Source: Acidobacteriaceae bacterium
GTDB taxonomy: Bacteria; Acidobacteriota; Terriglobia; Terriglobales; Acidobacteriaceae
Direction: 5' to 3'
Assembly: GCA_003134655.1 (NCBI GenBank)
Contig: PLBY01000077.1
Span: forward strand, 31,514 to 95,513
DNA: 64,000 nucleotides
Below the pieces are notes generated by a model. That model was given only the letters and a program-made list of their open reading frames with translations. It was not told the DNA's origin and did no database searches. A program made the translations under genes and the position numbers. Each line of letters opens with the position of its first letter. Within the stretch, counting starts at the first letter, position 1. Shown here piece by piece: positions 24,742 to 34,164 of the stretch.

Positions 24742-27384
24742 ATGGCAACGCGTACGCAAACCATCCTGCAGATGGCATTCTTTCTGGTTCTCGTTGTGGT
24801 CAGTTCTGCCGCACAAACGGCGGGGGGCGCCGTGTATCTGGACCCTGCGCAGCCGATCAATGTGCGCGTCGATGATCTCATCAAGCGCATGACTCTCGAA
24901 CAGAAGGCTACGCAGCTGGTCAACCAGGCGCGGGCGATTCCCGACCTTCAAGTGCCGGCTTACGACTGGTGGAGCGAGGCTTTGCATGGAGTCGCCAATG
25001 CTGGAACGGCGACGGTGTTTCCTGAGCCGGTCGGACTGGCTGCGACCTTTGATGACTCGTTGATCCACGAAATGGCGGTGGTCATCGGGACGGAAGCTCG
25101 AGCCAAACATAACCAGGCGGTGCGAGCCGGCCGCCGCGACATTATGGAGGGACTGGATTTCTGGTCGCCGAACATCAATATTTTCCGCGATCCGCGATGG
25201 GGACGCGGGCAGGAGACGTACGGAGAAGATCCGTTCCTTACGGGGCGCATGGGAGTTGCGTTCGTGACCGGGCTCCAGGGGGATGATCCGAAATATTTTC
25301 GCGTGATTTCGACGCCGAAGCATTTCGCGGTGCACAGCGGGCCGGAGACGTCGCGGCACACGATTGATGTGCAGGTATCGAAGCACGATATGGAAGACAC
25401 GTATTTGCCGGCGTTTCGCGCCACGGTGACCGAGGGCAAAGCGGAATCGGTAATGTGCGCTTACAACCGCGTAAACGGCCAGCCCGCCTGCGCGAATACA
25501 TTTTTGCTGCAGGACCAGCTGCGCGGCGCGTGGAAGTTTAACGGGTACGTGGTGTCGGACTGCGATGCGATCGTGGATATTTACCAAGGGCATAAGTTCG
25601 TCAAGAGCCAGGCGGAGGCCGCGGCGGCGGCGATCAAGGCAGGAATGGACAACGAGTGTGCAGACTTTTTCACCATCACAAAAGACGACCACGACTACAA
25701 GCCGTTCGTGGACGCGGTGAAGCAGGGACTGCTGACGGAAGCTGATCTGGATGTTTCGTTGAGGCGGTTGTTTACCGCGCGCATGCGGCTGGGGATGTTC
25801 GATCCGCCGGAGATGGTGCCGTATGCCAAGACTCCCGATTCCGAGATTGACAGCGTGCCGCACCGCGAACTTGCCCTCAAGATTGCGCGCGAGTCGATGG
25901 TGCTGCTGAAGAACGATGGCGTGCTTCCCTTCGCGGAGGGCGTGAAGAAGATTCTCGTGGTCGGCCCGTTGGCCGATTCTGCCCAGGTGCTGCATGGCAA
26001 CTACAGCGGGACGGCCTCGCACGCCGTCACGGCGCTGGAAGGCATTCGCAAGCAGTTTGCCGGCGCTCAAGTTTCGTTCGAACCCGGAACCAACTTTCTG
26101 CGCGAGCATCCTGTCATTCCGACTTCGATGTTGTCGACAGACGATGGCAAGCCTGGACTCAAAGGCGAATACTTTTCCGGAGAATTATCCGGCAAACCGC
26201 AGGTAGTTCGAGTCGATCCGTTCGTTGACCTTCAACTCTCTCACCCTGATGCCCATGCGTTGCCGGTGCCCGACGGCATGAAGGATTTTTCCGTGCGCTG
26301 GACAGGATTCCTGACGCCCGCGGAGTCCGGCACGTATCAAGTAGGGCTCATGGGTTCGATGCAGCGCTTGTGGCTCGACGGGAAGCTGATTGTGGATGAC
26401 GCCATCCTTCACGATCCCAATCCGCAACTGGCTACCGTTCAGCTCGCGAAAGGGCATCGTTACGCGGTCAAGATCGAGTATCAGGCCGGTGGACGTACGA
26501 CAAAGCTGATCTGGCTCTCTACGAGTGTTGATCCGCTCGTGGCAGCGGTATCAGCGGCGCGTCAAGCCGATGTTGTGGTCGCGGTCGTCGGCATCACGTC
26601 GAAACTTGAGGGCGAGGAAATGAAGGTCGACGTCCCGGGATTCAAAGGCGGCGATCGCACCAGCCTGAACCTTCCGGCTGAGGAAGAGGCGCTGCTGGGA
26701 GCTTTGAAGGGGACGGGTAAGCCGCTGGTGGTTGTGCTGATGAATGGCAGCGCGCTGGCAGTCAACTGGGCGAACGACCATGCCAACGCGATCCTGGAAG
26801 CATGGTACGCGGGAGAAGAGGGTGGCACGGCAATCGCTCAGACTCTCGCGGGCGTGAACAATCCCGCGGGACGGTTATCGGTGACCTTCTATAAAGGTGT
26901 GGAGCAACTGCCGGAGTTCGATGACTACGCCATGAAGAACCGCACGTATCGCTACTTCACGGGTGAGCCACTGTATGGATTCGGGCATGGGCTGAGTTAC
27001 ACGACCTTCGAATACAGCGGCATCAAGCTGTCGAACCCGCAGTTGCAGGCCGGTAAGCCGCTGGATGTTGAGGTGGACGTGAAGAACACGGGCAAGCGGG
27101 ATGGCGACGAAGTGGCTGAACTCTATATCAGCTTCCCGAAACTGCCCGGTGCAGCGTTGCGTGCGCTGCGCGGATTCACCCGGGTCCATCTGAAAGCGGG
27201 AGAGCAGCAACACGTGAAGCTAACACTCAGTCCGCGGGACTTAAGCTATGTGAATGATGCGGGAGATCGCTTCGTCTCGACGGGCGATTACCTGATTACG
27301 ATCGGCGGAGGGCAGCCGGGAACTGGGGCGGCCCATGCGGATTCTCACTTGATGATTCAGGGAGAGCAGAAACTGCCCGAGTAG
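24742..27384 (+). CDS. Secreted glycoside hydrolase family 3 with PA14 domain (beta-xylosidase/glucosidase type)
   Basis: 880 residues from ATG 24742 (GGAGG 8 bases upstream). Signal peptide (ILQMAFFLVLVVVSSAAQ), GH3 N-terminal barrel with SPNINIFRDPRWGRGQETYG, KHFAVHSGPE and the nucleophile Asp in GYVVSDCDAIVDIY, GH3 C-terminal domain split by a PA14 module (about 475-620, LKGEYFSGELSGKP to AGGRTTKLIWLS), and a fibronectin-III-like end domain. The SDCDAI form with its Cys and the NDECAD-like segment NECADFFTI are typical of xylosidase-type GH3 enzymes; beta-glucosidase cannot be excluded. The upstream LacI operator links it to the pentose genes. Confidence 0.93.
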   Translation: MATRTQTILQMAFFLVLVVVSSAAQTAGGAVYLDPAQPINVRVDDLIKRMTLEQKATQLVNQARAIPDLQVPAYDWWSEALHGVANAGTATVFPEPVGLAATFDDSLIHEMAVVIGTEARAKHNQAVRAGRRDIMEGLDFWSPNINIFRDPRWGRGQETYGEDPFLTGRMGVAFVTGLQGDDPKYFRVISTPKHFAVHSGPETSRHTIDVQVSKHDMEDTYLPAFRATVTEGKAESVMCAYNRVNGQPACANTFLLQDQLRGAWKFNGYVVSDCDAIVDIYQGHKFVKSQAEAAAAAIKAGMDNECADFFTITKDDHDYKPFVDAVKQGLLTEADLDVSLRRLFTARMRLGMFDPPEMVPYAKTPDSEIDSVPHRELALKIARESMVLLKNDGVLPFAEGVKKILVVGPLADSAQVLHGNYSGTASHAVTALEGIRKQFAGAQVSFEPGTNFLREHPVIPTSMLSTDDGKPGLKGEYFSGELSGKPQVVRVDPFVDLQLSHPDAHALPVPDGMKDFSVRWTGFLTPAESGTYQVGLMGSMQRLWLDGKLIVDDAILHDPNPQLATVQLAKGHRYAVKIEYQAGGRTTKLIWLSTSVDPLVAAVSAARQADVVVAVVGITSKLEGEEMKVDVPGFKGGDRTSLNLPAEEEALLGALKGTGKPLVVVLMNGSALAVNWANDHANAILEAWYAGEEGGTAIAQTLAGVNNPAGRLSVTFYKGVEQLPEFDDYAMKNRTYRYFTGEPLYGFGHGLSYTTFEYSGIKLSNPQLQAGKPLDVEVDVKNTGKRDGDEVAELYISFPKLPGAALRALRGFTRVHLKAGEQQHVKLTLSPRDLSYVNDAGDRFVSTGDYLITIGGGQPGTGAAHADSHLMIQGEQKLPE

Positions 27385-27537
27385 GCACTCAGTGCCTGCT
27401 TGATCAATGGGAGGACAGTCTCCAAGAAGCAGCGTCCCAGGACAGATAAGGCGTGCGCCCGCGAGTAAAAAGGGGTGACCTGTGTGTGATGTTCATCCGC
27501 TAGCGATGGGAAACGCGCGAAAGGAATCACTTACATC

Positions 27538-27822
27538 TCAGGTTCCAGAGTTTTCTCGGCGCTTGAGGTTGCTGGTGACGTCCTTTCCCGCGCGGATGTC
27601 CGACAGCAACTGGTCGAGCTTCGCCGCCGCGCTCTTTAATGCATGCTGATCGGCGTTCGCAGCAGCTTTCAACATCTGATCGAGGCGACTGGCTGCGCTC
27701 TTGAGTTTCTGCAGTTCCTCGGCTGGGATCTGCTTCTTTGGTCCATTCCCGATCGACTGCATCAGGTTCGCGATCCTTTCGCGCACGTCGCGATCCGGAC
27801 CCTGGTTGTCCCCACTATTCAT
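27538..27822 (-). CDS. Small helical hypothetical protein
   Basis: 94 residues from ATG 27822 with AGG upstream. Charged start (MNSGDNQGPDRDVRERIANL) then two similar helices, LKSAASRLDQMLKAAANADQ and LKSAAAKLDQLLSDIRAGKD, suggesting an internal duplication and a helical hairpin. No signal peptide or membrane segment. Unknown family; coding status rests on composition and the repeat-like helices. Confidence 0.5.
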   Translation of the reverse strand: MNSGDNQGPDRDVRERIANLMQSIGNGPKKQIPAEELQKLKSAASRLDQMLKAAANADQHALKSAAAKLDQLLSDIRAGKDVTSNLKRRENSGT

Positions 27823-28004
27823 GGCTACCTGCACAAAGGAAACATGGACGGTATTAGAGGAATTTCAGGCGAGGTGGCAATCAAAGATTATCATCGGGCG
27901 ACACTCAATGCGGAGAGCGCCGGGTGAAGCATCCTGGCTCTGGCCATCTTCCTAGGGACATTTGAGTGTAAAGGCCTTTCGGCAGGTATTTCCAGCGGTG
28001 AACT

Positions 28005-28348
28005 TTATCGACCACGGCGAGCGCTATGAATGTTGCGGAGACTGCGACGAGTTGCCCACGCGATAACGCCGAAGATTGGCCCCCAAACTAAGAGCATTAA
28101 CAGCACGAACAGCCACGTTTCCCCTGCCTGAATCGTCGAAAAAATAGGCGGGCGAAGACCCCCCAACCCATCACTGCCAGAAAAGCCAAGCCAATTTTCG
28201 TTGATGTGTTGAGAGGTCGCTTCGACAAGTTGTGCCAGAATCGCGCCTCGTTCTTTACAGTGTCGGGAAACACGATATTGCGCTGCCGCGCTTCAACGTC
28301 CTGCAACCATTGATCGTGCTTGTGATTATTAGCCCTACCCGCATCCAT
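28005..28348 (-). pseudogene. Small two-helix membrane protein broken by a frameshift
   Basis: From ATG 28348 the frame reads DTVKNEARFWHNLSKRPLNT and a first membrane helix (KIGLAFLAVMGWGVFARLFF), then at a run of four G (minus strand, 28121-28124) it turns into KRGCSCC and a stop. One added G restores ETWLFVLLMLLVWGPIFGVI, a second membrane helix, and a basic tail ending at TAA 28005-28007. The restored product is about 114 residues with both helices followed by Arg-rich ends. Either a true indel in a G run or a sequencing error. Function unknown. Confidence 0.6.
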
Positions 28349-28445
28349 AAGCTGGCTAGGATTATAGGCCGATGCGAGGACGGTTGGCGAAACATCCCCA
28401 TTACATTCATCGACACGGGAGGCGTGATCCTGAGTGCAATCGCGC

Positions 28446-29303
28446 CTATTTCCAGAGGGGGCTGACCCTCACCAAGGTTAGGTTACAATCGCCGTCGTTG
28501 CAACCGGGCGGGTCTTCACCAGCAATGACATATGCATTCCGATGCGAGCCAGGTTTCGTGGCAAACACTGCAAAGTTGTGATCTGAACAAGCCGGGTCCG
28601 TGAAGCTGGAGAGGGTGTAAACGAGGCAACCGTTTTCGCTCACATCGCGATAGTAGTATCCGAAATACGGGGTTGGTTTGAAGGTTACAGCCTTTCCAAC
28701 CGGGTCGGGCGTCAAACTGCCCGGCGGAACTCCAGAGCCCTGAAAGAGCCGGTGCTTAGTTCCGAGAACGGTGCCGGTCTTGTTAGTCTCAAACCAGCCA
28801 AATTCGTTGATCTCGGTCGATTTGCTCGACAACTGAAGTTGCAGAGTGGCCCTGAGGTGCTCCCCATCGCGCCGAAAATAGACCGCAGGATCGATGGCTC
28901 CCTGCAGGTCTCCGGCCGAGTTGTAGCTCATTCCCCAGAATGGGATTGGGCCGGGCACGAAGACCGAAGTCAATATACCTACACAGTCACCCGTTCCGGT
29001 CAGGCAAAACCCAACATTCTTGTTGGTTGGATCACCGAGGTAGTTTTCGGTGACTGCGTCCCAATAAGGTGCACCGTTGTTATTCAGATCTGTTGCTGTC
29101 CAAGTTTGGAAACCGGCTCCAGAGCTGCCTAGAATCGATTGGGCATAGGATGTCGCACAACTTGCCCATGCAGCCGTCGCGATTAGCAGGATGAGAATCC
29201 CTCTCGTCAGCTGGGCTGCATGTGCACGTTTATGTTGGCCGGAAGACATTTTTGCCCCCCCAGTTAGGTGGAGCAAAGCAGCAAGATTTGATTTCGGGTG
29301 CAT
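28446..29303 (-). CDS. Secreted hypothetical protein
   Basis: 285 residues from ATG 29303, chosen for AAAGGAGAG just upstream. Has a long, twin-basic N-region (KMSSGQHKRAHAAQLTRG) and a signal peptide (ILILLIATAAWASCATSYAQ). The mature part contains SAGFQTWTATDLNNNGAPYWD-like segments of a beta-rich exported domain, several paired cysteines (GFCLTGTGDC, PPGCNDGDC) and a conserved ETNKTGTVLGTKHRLF. It resembles the outer-surface proteins often carrying PEP-CTERM anchors in this phylum, but it has no such anchor. Unknown function. Confidence 0.72.
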   Translation of the reverse strand: MHPKSNLAALLHLTGGAKMSSGQHKRAHAAQLTRGILILLIATAAWASCATSYAQSILGSSGAGFQTWTATDLNNNGAPYWDAVTENYLGDPTNKNVGFCLTGTGDCVGILTSVFVPGPIPFWGMSYNSAGDLQGAIDPAVYFRRDGEHLRATLQLQLSSKSTEINEFGWFETNKTGTVLGTKHRLFQGSGVPPGSLTPDPVGKAVTFKPTPYFGYYYRDVSENGCLVYTLSSFTDPACSDHNFAVFATKPGSHRNAYVIAGEDPPGCNDGDCNLTLVRVSPLWK

Positions 29304-29596
29304 GTTCTCTCCTTTGATTTTTCGGTGCCGGGCGCACCCAGTGTTCGAGGGACTTCGCACGGCGGAACCGTTCCATGATGGCGTGCCTGCTAAGAGCGGC
29401 GCTCCGTCCCAACATCTGAAGAATAGTGTCATGAACCTTGAAGACGTTTCCCGGATTCTGCATGAAAGCAGAGGAAAAGAAGTCACTCTGCCAACTGACG
29501 ATAAAGATTTCACTCATGTACCCGCCCATCGCATCCGGGCAACCTTCGGCAGTCGTTTGTCCTGGTCACCCGGGTTAAGATGAGAGCAGGCCACAT

Positions 29597-31321
29597 GTGC
29601 CCCGGGAGATGAACATCCGCTGGTTTGCCTGCTCGCTGACAGTGCTACCTTTGCTCGCGGTGTTGATGCCGCAAGCGGCTGTGCATCCCCAGTCACCGCC
29701 GAAACCGTCCGCCTCTTCGGCTAAGCCCGCCGCCGAAAGCCCGATCCAGTTCACTTTCGAGCCCATTGATTTCAAGCTCGACAGCGACGAGACGCCCGAA
29801 CGCCATGCTCCGGAAACCATGGCCGGCGGCGTGGCCATCTTCGACTACAACAACGACGGCAAGCTCGACATCTTCTTCACCAACGGGGCGGACCTCAAGA
29901 CGCTCCACAAAACTTCCGCGAAATATTCCAACCGGCTTTTTGAAAACGACGGTCACGGGCACTTCACCGATGTCACCGAGAAAGCCGGGCTAGCCGGCAC
30001 CGGCTATGACACGGGTGTCGCCATTGGCGATTACGACAACGACGGCTACGAAGACATTTTTGTGGCGGGCGTTTATCGCAACACGCTTTACCACAACAAC
30101 GGGAACGGGACGTTCACGGACGTCACGACCAAAGCCGGACTGAACAAGCCCGATGCAGAGTATGGGCCCTTATGGTCTGTCGCCGCCGCGTGGGTCGACG
30201 TCAACAACGACGGGTTGCTCGACCTCATCGTCATCAATTATCTGAAGTGGGACTTCGATCACGAGCCCGTGTGCGAGGGATACGGGCATCGCGACTATTG
30301 CCATCCGAAGTTCTACAAGCCCACGCCCAACCAACTCTTCATCAATAACGGGGATGGGACGTTCCGCGACGCTTCGGTCGAGGCAGGGTTCCGCGCGCAT
30401 CCGGGAAAAGGGATGGGTGTTGCGGCTGCGGACTCTGAACTCTCGGGCAAGATGGACCTGATCATTCCCAACGACAAGCTGATGAACTCCTTCTACCGGA
30501 ACAAGGGAGGAGGCAAGTTTGAAGAGGTGGGCTTCGAGGAGAACATCGCGCTGCGAGAAGACGGGATCTACATTTCCGGCATGGGAGTCGATTTCCGCGA
30601 TCTCGATAACGATGGCTATCCCGACATTATTCTGGTTGCCCTCGATGGAGAGACGTTTCCGCTGTACCGGAACACTGGGAAAGGAAGCTTCGTGGAAGTC
30701 ACGCGCGAGAGCAACATGACGAAGCTGAGTTTGCCGATGGCGGGATATTCTCCGACGATTGCTGACTTTGATAACGATGGGTGGAAGGACATCTTCGTTT
30801 CACGCGGGCATGTACAGTCGCTGCAGGCGTCGCAAAATTTGATGGTGGCTCAACCGAATACTGTCTTCCGCAATCTGGGAGGCATGAAGTTTTCCGCTTT
30901 AACCGCGGAAGCCGGACTGACGGCGCAACCTCCCTCGCGGCACCGCGGATCGGCGGTTGGGGATTTGAATGGAGATGGGCGTCTGGATGTGGTGGTAACC
31001 GCGATCAATGCGCCGGCGGAGATCTGGATCAACCAGAGTCCGGACAACAATCATTGGGTGGAGTTCAAGCTCCAGGGGACAAAGAGCAACCGTGACGGCA
31101 TTGGAGCGAGGATCAAGGTGGTGACGAAGTCTGGGGCGCAGTACAACCACATGACTACCAGCGCCGGGTACGCGTCGTCGAGCGCGGGGCCGGTGCATTT
31201 CGGGCTGGGGGCACATGCGTCAGCGAATCTGGTCGAGATTCGGTGGCCTTCGGGGATCGTGCAGCAGATGCGGGACGTGGCGGGGGACCGGGTCGTGGTA
31301 GTGAAAGAGCCGACGAAGTAG
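29597..31321 (+). CDS. Secreted ASPIC/UnbV protein with VCBS (FG-GAP) repeats, CRTAC1-like
   Basis: 574 residues from GTG 29597 (ATG 29609 is an alternative). Signal peptide, then six or more calcium-binding beta-propeller repeats with DxNNDGxxD cores: DYNNDGKLDIFF, DYDNDGYEDIFV, DVNNDGLLDLIV, DLDNDGYPDIIL, DFDNDGWKDIFV and DLNGDGRLDVVV. The C-terminal ASPIC/UnbV domain (about 490-565) has GIGARIKVVTKSGAQYNHMT and LVEIRWPSG. These proteins are abundant in Acidobacteriota and presumably act in surface adhesion or glycan recognition; no enzymatic site is known. Confidence 0.92.
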   Translation: MPREMNIRWFACSLTVLPLLAVLMPQAAVHPQSPPKPSASSAKPAAESPIQFTFEPIDFKLDSDETPERHAPETMAGGVAIFDYNNDGKLDIFFTNGADLKTLHKTSAKYSNRLFENDGHGHFTDVTEKAGLAGTGYDTGVAIGDYDNDGYEDIFVAGVYRNTLYHNNGNGTFTDVTTKAGLNKPDAEYGPLWSVAAAWVDVNNDGLLDLIVINYLKWDFDHEPVCEGYGHRDYCHPKFYKPTPNQLFINNGDGTFRDASVEAGFRAHPGKGMGVAAADSELSGKMDLIIPNDKLMNSFYRNKGGGKFEEVGFEENIALREDGIYISGMGVDFRDLDNDGYPDIILVALDGETFPLYRNTGKGSFVEVTRESNMTKLSLPMAGYSPTIADFDNDGWKDIFVSRGHVQSLQASQNLMVAQPNTVFRNLGGMKFSALTAEAGLTAQPPSRHRGSAVGDLNGDGRLDVVVTAINAPAEIWINQSPDNNHWVEFKLQGTKSNRDGIGARIKVVTKSGAQYNHMTTSAGYASSSAGPVHFGLGAHASANLVEIRWPSGIVQQMRDVAGDRVVVVKEPTK

Positions 31322-31378
31322 CGCCTCTGCTGGAACGCAAACGCCTGAACCACCAAGGACACGAAGGATCACGAAGGT

Positions 31379-32872
31379 CTAGCTGAATACCTGACGGAGC
31401 GCCGGGTAGATCTTGCGGTAGGTGCGATAGCTATGCTGCATCGTTTTCGAATTCGCTTGGTTGAGCGGGATTCGCGACGCCACGCGAACTACTTTGTCAC
31501 ACGCTTCGTCCACGGAACTCCAAGCACCCACTCCTGTGCCCGCCAGAATGGCCGCGCCGTAGGCGGCGCCTTCCTCAGCCGCAACAATTTCTACTTCGTG
31601 CGCATAGACGTCTGCCTGAATCTGGCGCCACAGCGGCGATCGCGCGCCGCCACCGCCCAAGCGAATCGACGTCACAGGAATTTTCATCTCGTCGAAGATC
31701 GTGAATGTGTCTTTCAGGCTGTAGGCGACGCCTTCCATGACCGCACGAATAATGTGCCCACGCGTGTGGGAAGCCGTGAGTCCAACCAGGGCCGCGCGCG
31801 CGTTCGGATCCAGATGAGGCGTGCGCTCACCCATGAGGTACGGGACCCAGAATGCGCCCTCGGACCCGGCCGGAGCGGAAGTGGCTTCCTCGGCAAGAAT
31901 GTCGTAGGGATCGCGTCCGTCCTTTGCCGCGACGCCGAAGCGATCGCGGAACCAGCGCAAAGACAATCCTGCAGATTGCGTAACACCCATCACGTGCCAG
32001 CGTCCTGGAATGGCGTGGCAGAAGGTGTGCAGCCGTCCTTGCGGGTCGAGCGACGGACGATCGGTCGCGGCGAAGACAACGCCGGAAGTACCGATGGTGG
32101 CGCTGACCGCGCCGGCCCGCGCGATGCCCATGCCGACTGCACCGGCTGCCTGGTCACCTGCTCCGGCCACGACCGGAGTTCCGACTCGCAGGCCCGTGGC
32201 CTCTGCACCGGCGGCGGACACCTTCCCGCAAACCGCAGGAGATTCGTGCAGCGCCGGAAGCAAGCCAACATCAATTCCGGACTTGCTCAGAACTTCGGCC
32301 GACCAGCGGCGGTTGGCAACGTCGAGGAGAAGCGTGCCCGACGCGTCCGCCATGTCGATGGCGCGTTCTCCGGTAAGACGAAAGCGCACGTAGTCCTTGG
32401 GCAGCATCACGTGCGCCACGCGGGCCCAGTTGGCGGGTTCGGTCTCGCGCACCCAGAGCAGTTTGGTCAGCGTGAAATTGGTGAGCGGAGGATTGCAGGT
32501 CAGCTGGATCAGCGCGTCGCGGCCAAACAATTTCTCCAGTTCGAGGGTCTGCGCTTCGCTGCGCTGATCGCACCAGATAATCGCGCCGCGCACAACTTCA
32601 TCGGCGGAATCGAGCAGGACGGCGCCGTGCATCTGTCCCGAGAACCCGACGCATGCAATTTCGTTGGCGCCCAAATGTGACGACTTCAGCGCCTTGCGAA
32701 CCGCTGATCCGCAGGCGCGCCACCAGTCGCGCGGATCCTGCTCGGCCCAGCCCGGCCGCGGGCTGTGGAACGGCTCGTGGTCTTCCGATCCGGAGGCGAT
32801 GACCTTCCCCGCAGCGTCCATGACGAGAGCGCGGGTGCCGCCGGTTCCTACGTCGATACCGAGATACGCGAT
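31379..32872 (-). CDS. xylB: Xylulokinase (FGGY family) with apparent AUC start codon
   Basis: 497 residues if begun at ATC 32870-32872. Phosphorylates D-xylulose to xylulose-5-phosphate. The ATP-binding loop YLGIDVGTGGTRALVMD is encoded before the first in-frame ATG (32821), so the gene must start upstream. Between the lacI stop (TAG, 32909-32911) and this loop there is no in-frame ATG, GTG, TTG or CTG, while GAGGAGG stands four bases before ATC-GCG-TAT. Other landmarks: FSGQMHGAVLLD with the catalytic-base region, VVAGAGDQAAGAVGMG, and GGGARSPLWRQIQADV. It follows lacI by 36 bases, so the two are likely cotranscribed. A sequencing error (ATG read as ATC) remains possible. Confidence 0.9.
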   Translation of the reverse strand: MAYLGIDVGTGGTRALVMDAAGKVIASGSEDHEPFHSPRPGWAEQDPRDWWRACGSAVRKALKSSHLGANEIACVGFSGQMHGAVLLDSADEVVRGAIIWCDQRSEAQTLELEKLFGRDALIQLTCNPPLTNFTLTKLLWVRETEPANWARVAHVMLPKDYVRFRLTGERAIDMADASGTLLLDVANRRWSAEVLSKSGIDVGLLPALHESPAVCGKVSAAGAEATGLRVGTPVVAGAGDQAAGAVGMGIARAGAVSATIGTSGVVFAATDRPSLDPQGRLHTFCHAIPGRWHVMGVTQSAGLSLRWFRDRFGVAAKDGRDPYDILAEEATSAPAGSEGAFWVPYLMGERTPHLDPNARAALVGLTASHTRGHIIRAVMEGVAYSLKDTFTIFDEMKIPVTSIRLGGGGARSPLWRQIQADVYAHEVEIVAAEEGAAYGAAILAGTGVGAWSSVDEACDKVVRVASRIPLNQANSKTMQHSYRTYRKIYPALRQVFS

Positions 32873-32908
32873 GTTCCCTCCTCGATGCGAGCCTGCAGAG
32901 CGCCTGCG

Positions 32909-34027
32909 CTAAGCGAAGTCCTCCGCCAGTTCGCGTGGGGCTTCGGATTGATCCGCTTTTTCGCTGGCCGATTCCTTCGATTGCCGTTGCAGAAAGAAAT
33001 CCAGATTCCCGCGCATCACCAGATGCGGAGTCAATGCCACCTGATGCGATCGAGTGGCGCTCTCCACCAGAAACTCGTGCAACATGCGGAATGCGATCTG
33101 GCCCTGCGCGCGGGGGCGCTGGTAAATAGTCGCGGCTACCGCGCCTGATCGAATCTGAGAGACAAGGTCGGGAAACAGATCGGTGGTGATGATGGTCAAA
33201 CGATCCAGCAACTTTGCATCACGCGCGGCATTCAGTACTGGGATGGAGGCCTCGGTAGATACATAGACTCCGCACAAGTCCGGATTCCTTTCAAACAGCT
33301 TGCGGCACTTGGTGTACGCTTCCGCCTCCACGTCGTGATCTTCGATAGGCTTCAGCAAGCGAAGATTCGGATAAAGAGACCGCAAGGTATTGTCAAAGGC
33401 GGCGTACTTTTCCGCGTGCTCGGTGATCGCCATGTCGAAGAGCGTGATCGCGACCGATCCTTCCCGCGGGCCTATGAATCTCCCCATCAGATCGGCAGCA
33501 ATCGATCCGCTGGCCAGAGTGTCGATCGCGACGATGCCTAGCCGGCCACTATTGGGAGCATCGGTCGCGACACACACAACCGGAATAAGGGCGCGAGATG
33601 AACGGCGAATCCAGGGCCGCAAGACCTGGGGGCGGCTCGGGAAGCTTATGATGCCATCTACCTTATCGTTGATGGCCGCTTCAAAAGCTTCTTCCTCTCC
33701 TTCGCCGAGACGCGGATAAGTTCGAAACTCGACCTCGACATTTTCCAGCAGGATGGAACTGGCTGCTTCACGGATGCCGGCCCTCACCTCGTCCCAAAAC
33801 GATGTGGTTCCCTGGAGAGTGTTGACCGAGATGCGCAGATTTTTCTTCGAAGATAAATACCGCGCCGCAAGATTCGGCCTGTACCCGAGAGTTCTCGCCA
33901 TCTGCAAGACTCTGTCTTTGGTGAGTGGACTTACACCTGGGTTGTCATGCAGAGCCCGATGCACTGAACCGATCGAGGTGCCCAGAGCTTTTGCAATGTC
34001 ACGGAGAGTCGTGGGAGTTTTGCCCAT
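32909..34027 (-). CDS. LacI-family transcriptional regulator of the pentose genes
   Basis: 372 residues from ATG 34027 with AAGGA directly upstream. N-terminal LacI helix-turn-helix (TTLRDIAKALGTSIGSVHRA, hinge LGYRPNLAARYLSSKK) and a full periplasmic-binding-like sensor domain (about 60-340) with GIISFPSRPQVLRPW and GVYVSTEASIPVLNAARDA. It lies between aguA and xylB on the same strand. The palindrome at 34108-34121, 80 bases before its start, suggests autoregulation; matching sites precede the TonB receptor, GH3 and araD. Effector is unknown; xylose, arabinose or glucuronate-type sugars are plausible. Confidence 0.93.
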   Translation of the reverse strand: MGKTPTTLRDIAKALGTSIGSVHRALHDNPGVSPLTKDRVLQMARTLGYRPNLAARYLSSKKNLRISVNTLQGTTSFWDEVRAGIREAASSILLENVEVEFRTYPRLGEGEEEAFEAAINDKVDGIISFPSRPQVLRPWIRRSSRALIPVVCVATDAPNSGRLGIVAIDTLASGSIAADLMGRFIGPREGSVAITLFDMAITEHAEKYAAFDNTLRSLYPNLRLLKPIEDHDVEAEAYTKCRKLFERNPDLCGVYVSTEASIPVLNAARDAKLLDRLTIITTDLFPDLVSQIRSGAVAATIYQRPRAQGQIAFRMLHEFLVESATRSHQVALTPHLVMRGNLDFFLQRQSKESASEKADQSEAPRELAEDFA

Positions 34028-34107
34028 TTTCCTTGCCCGCGTTCGTGCAACCTCCGGCGGCCGGGCTGTAAACAGATAACTGGGGAGGGCGGCCCGGTCG
34101 TCGGAAC

Positions 34108-34121
34108 CGTAAACGTTAACG
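34108..34121 (-). promoter_or_regulatory. LacI-family operator upstream of lacI-xylB
   Basis: CGTAAACGTTAACG, 13 of 14 matches to the 61459 palindrome, flanked by GGAACC on both sides in direct orientation. It lies in the 137-base gap between aguA and lacI, so it would control lacI-xylB but not aguA. Confidence 0.75.
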
Positions 34122-34164
34122 GAACCGGGCGAAATCCGCAACTATGCGGAAGACTAGTGTCGAC

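Noticed and set aside
24565..26109. 514-codon minus-strand frame opposite GH3
   Set aside because: Shadow of the GH3 gene; sequence is His/Arg-rich with no domain.
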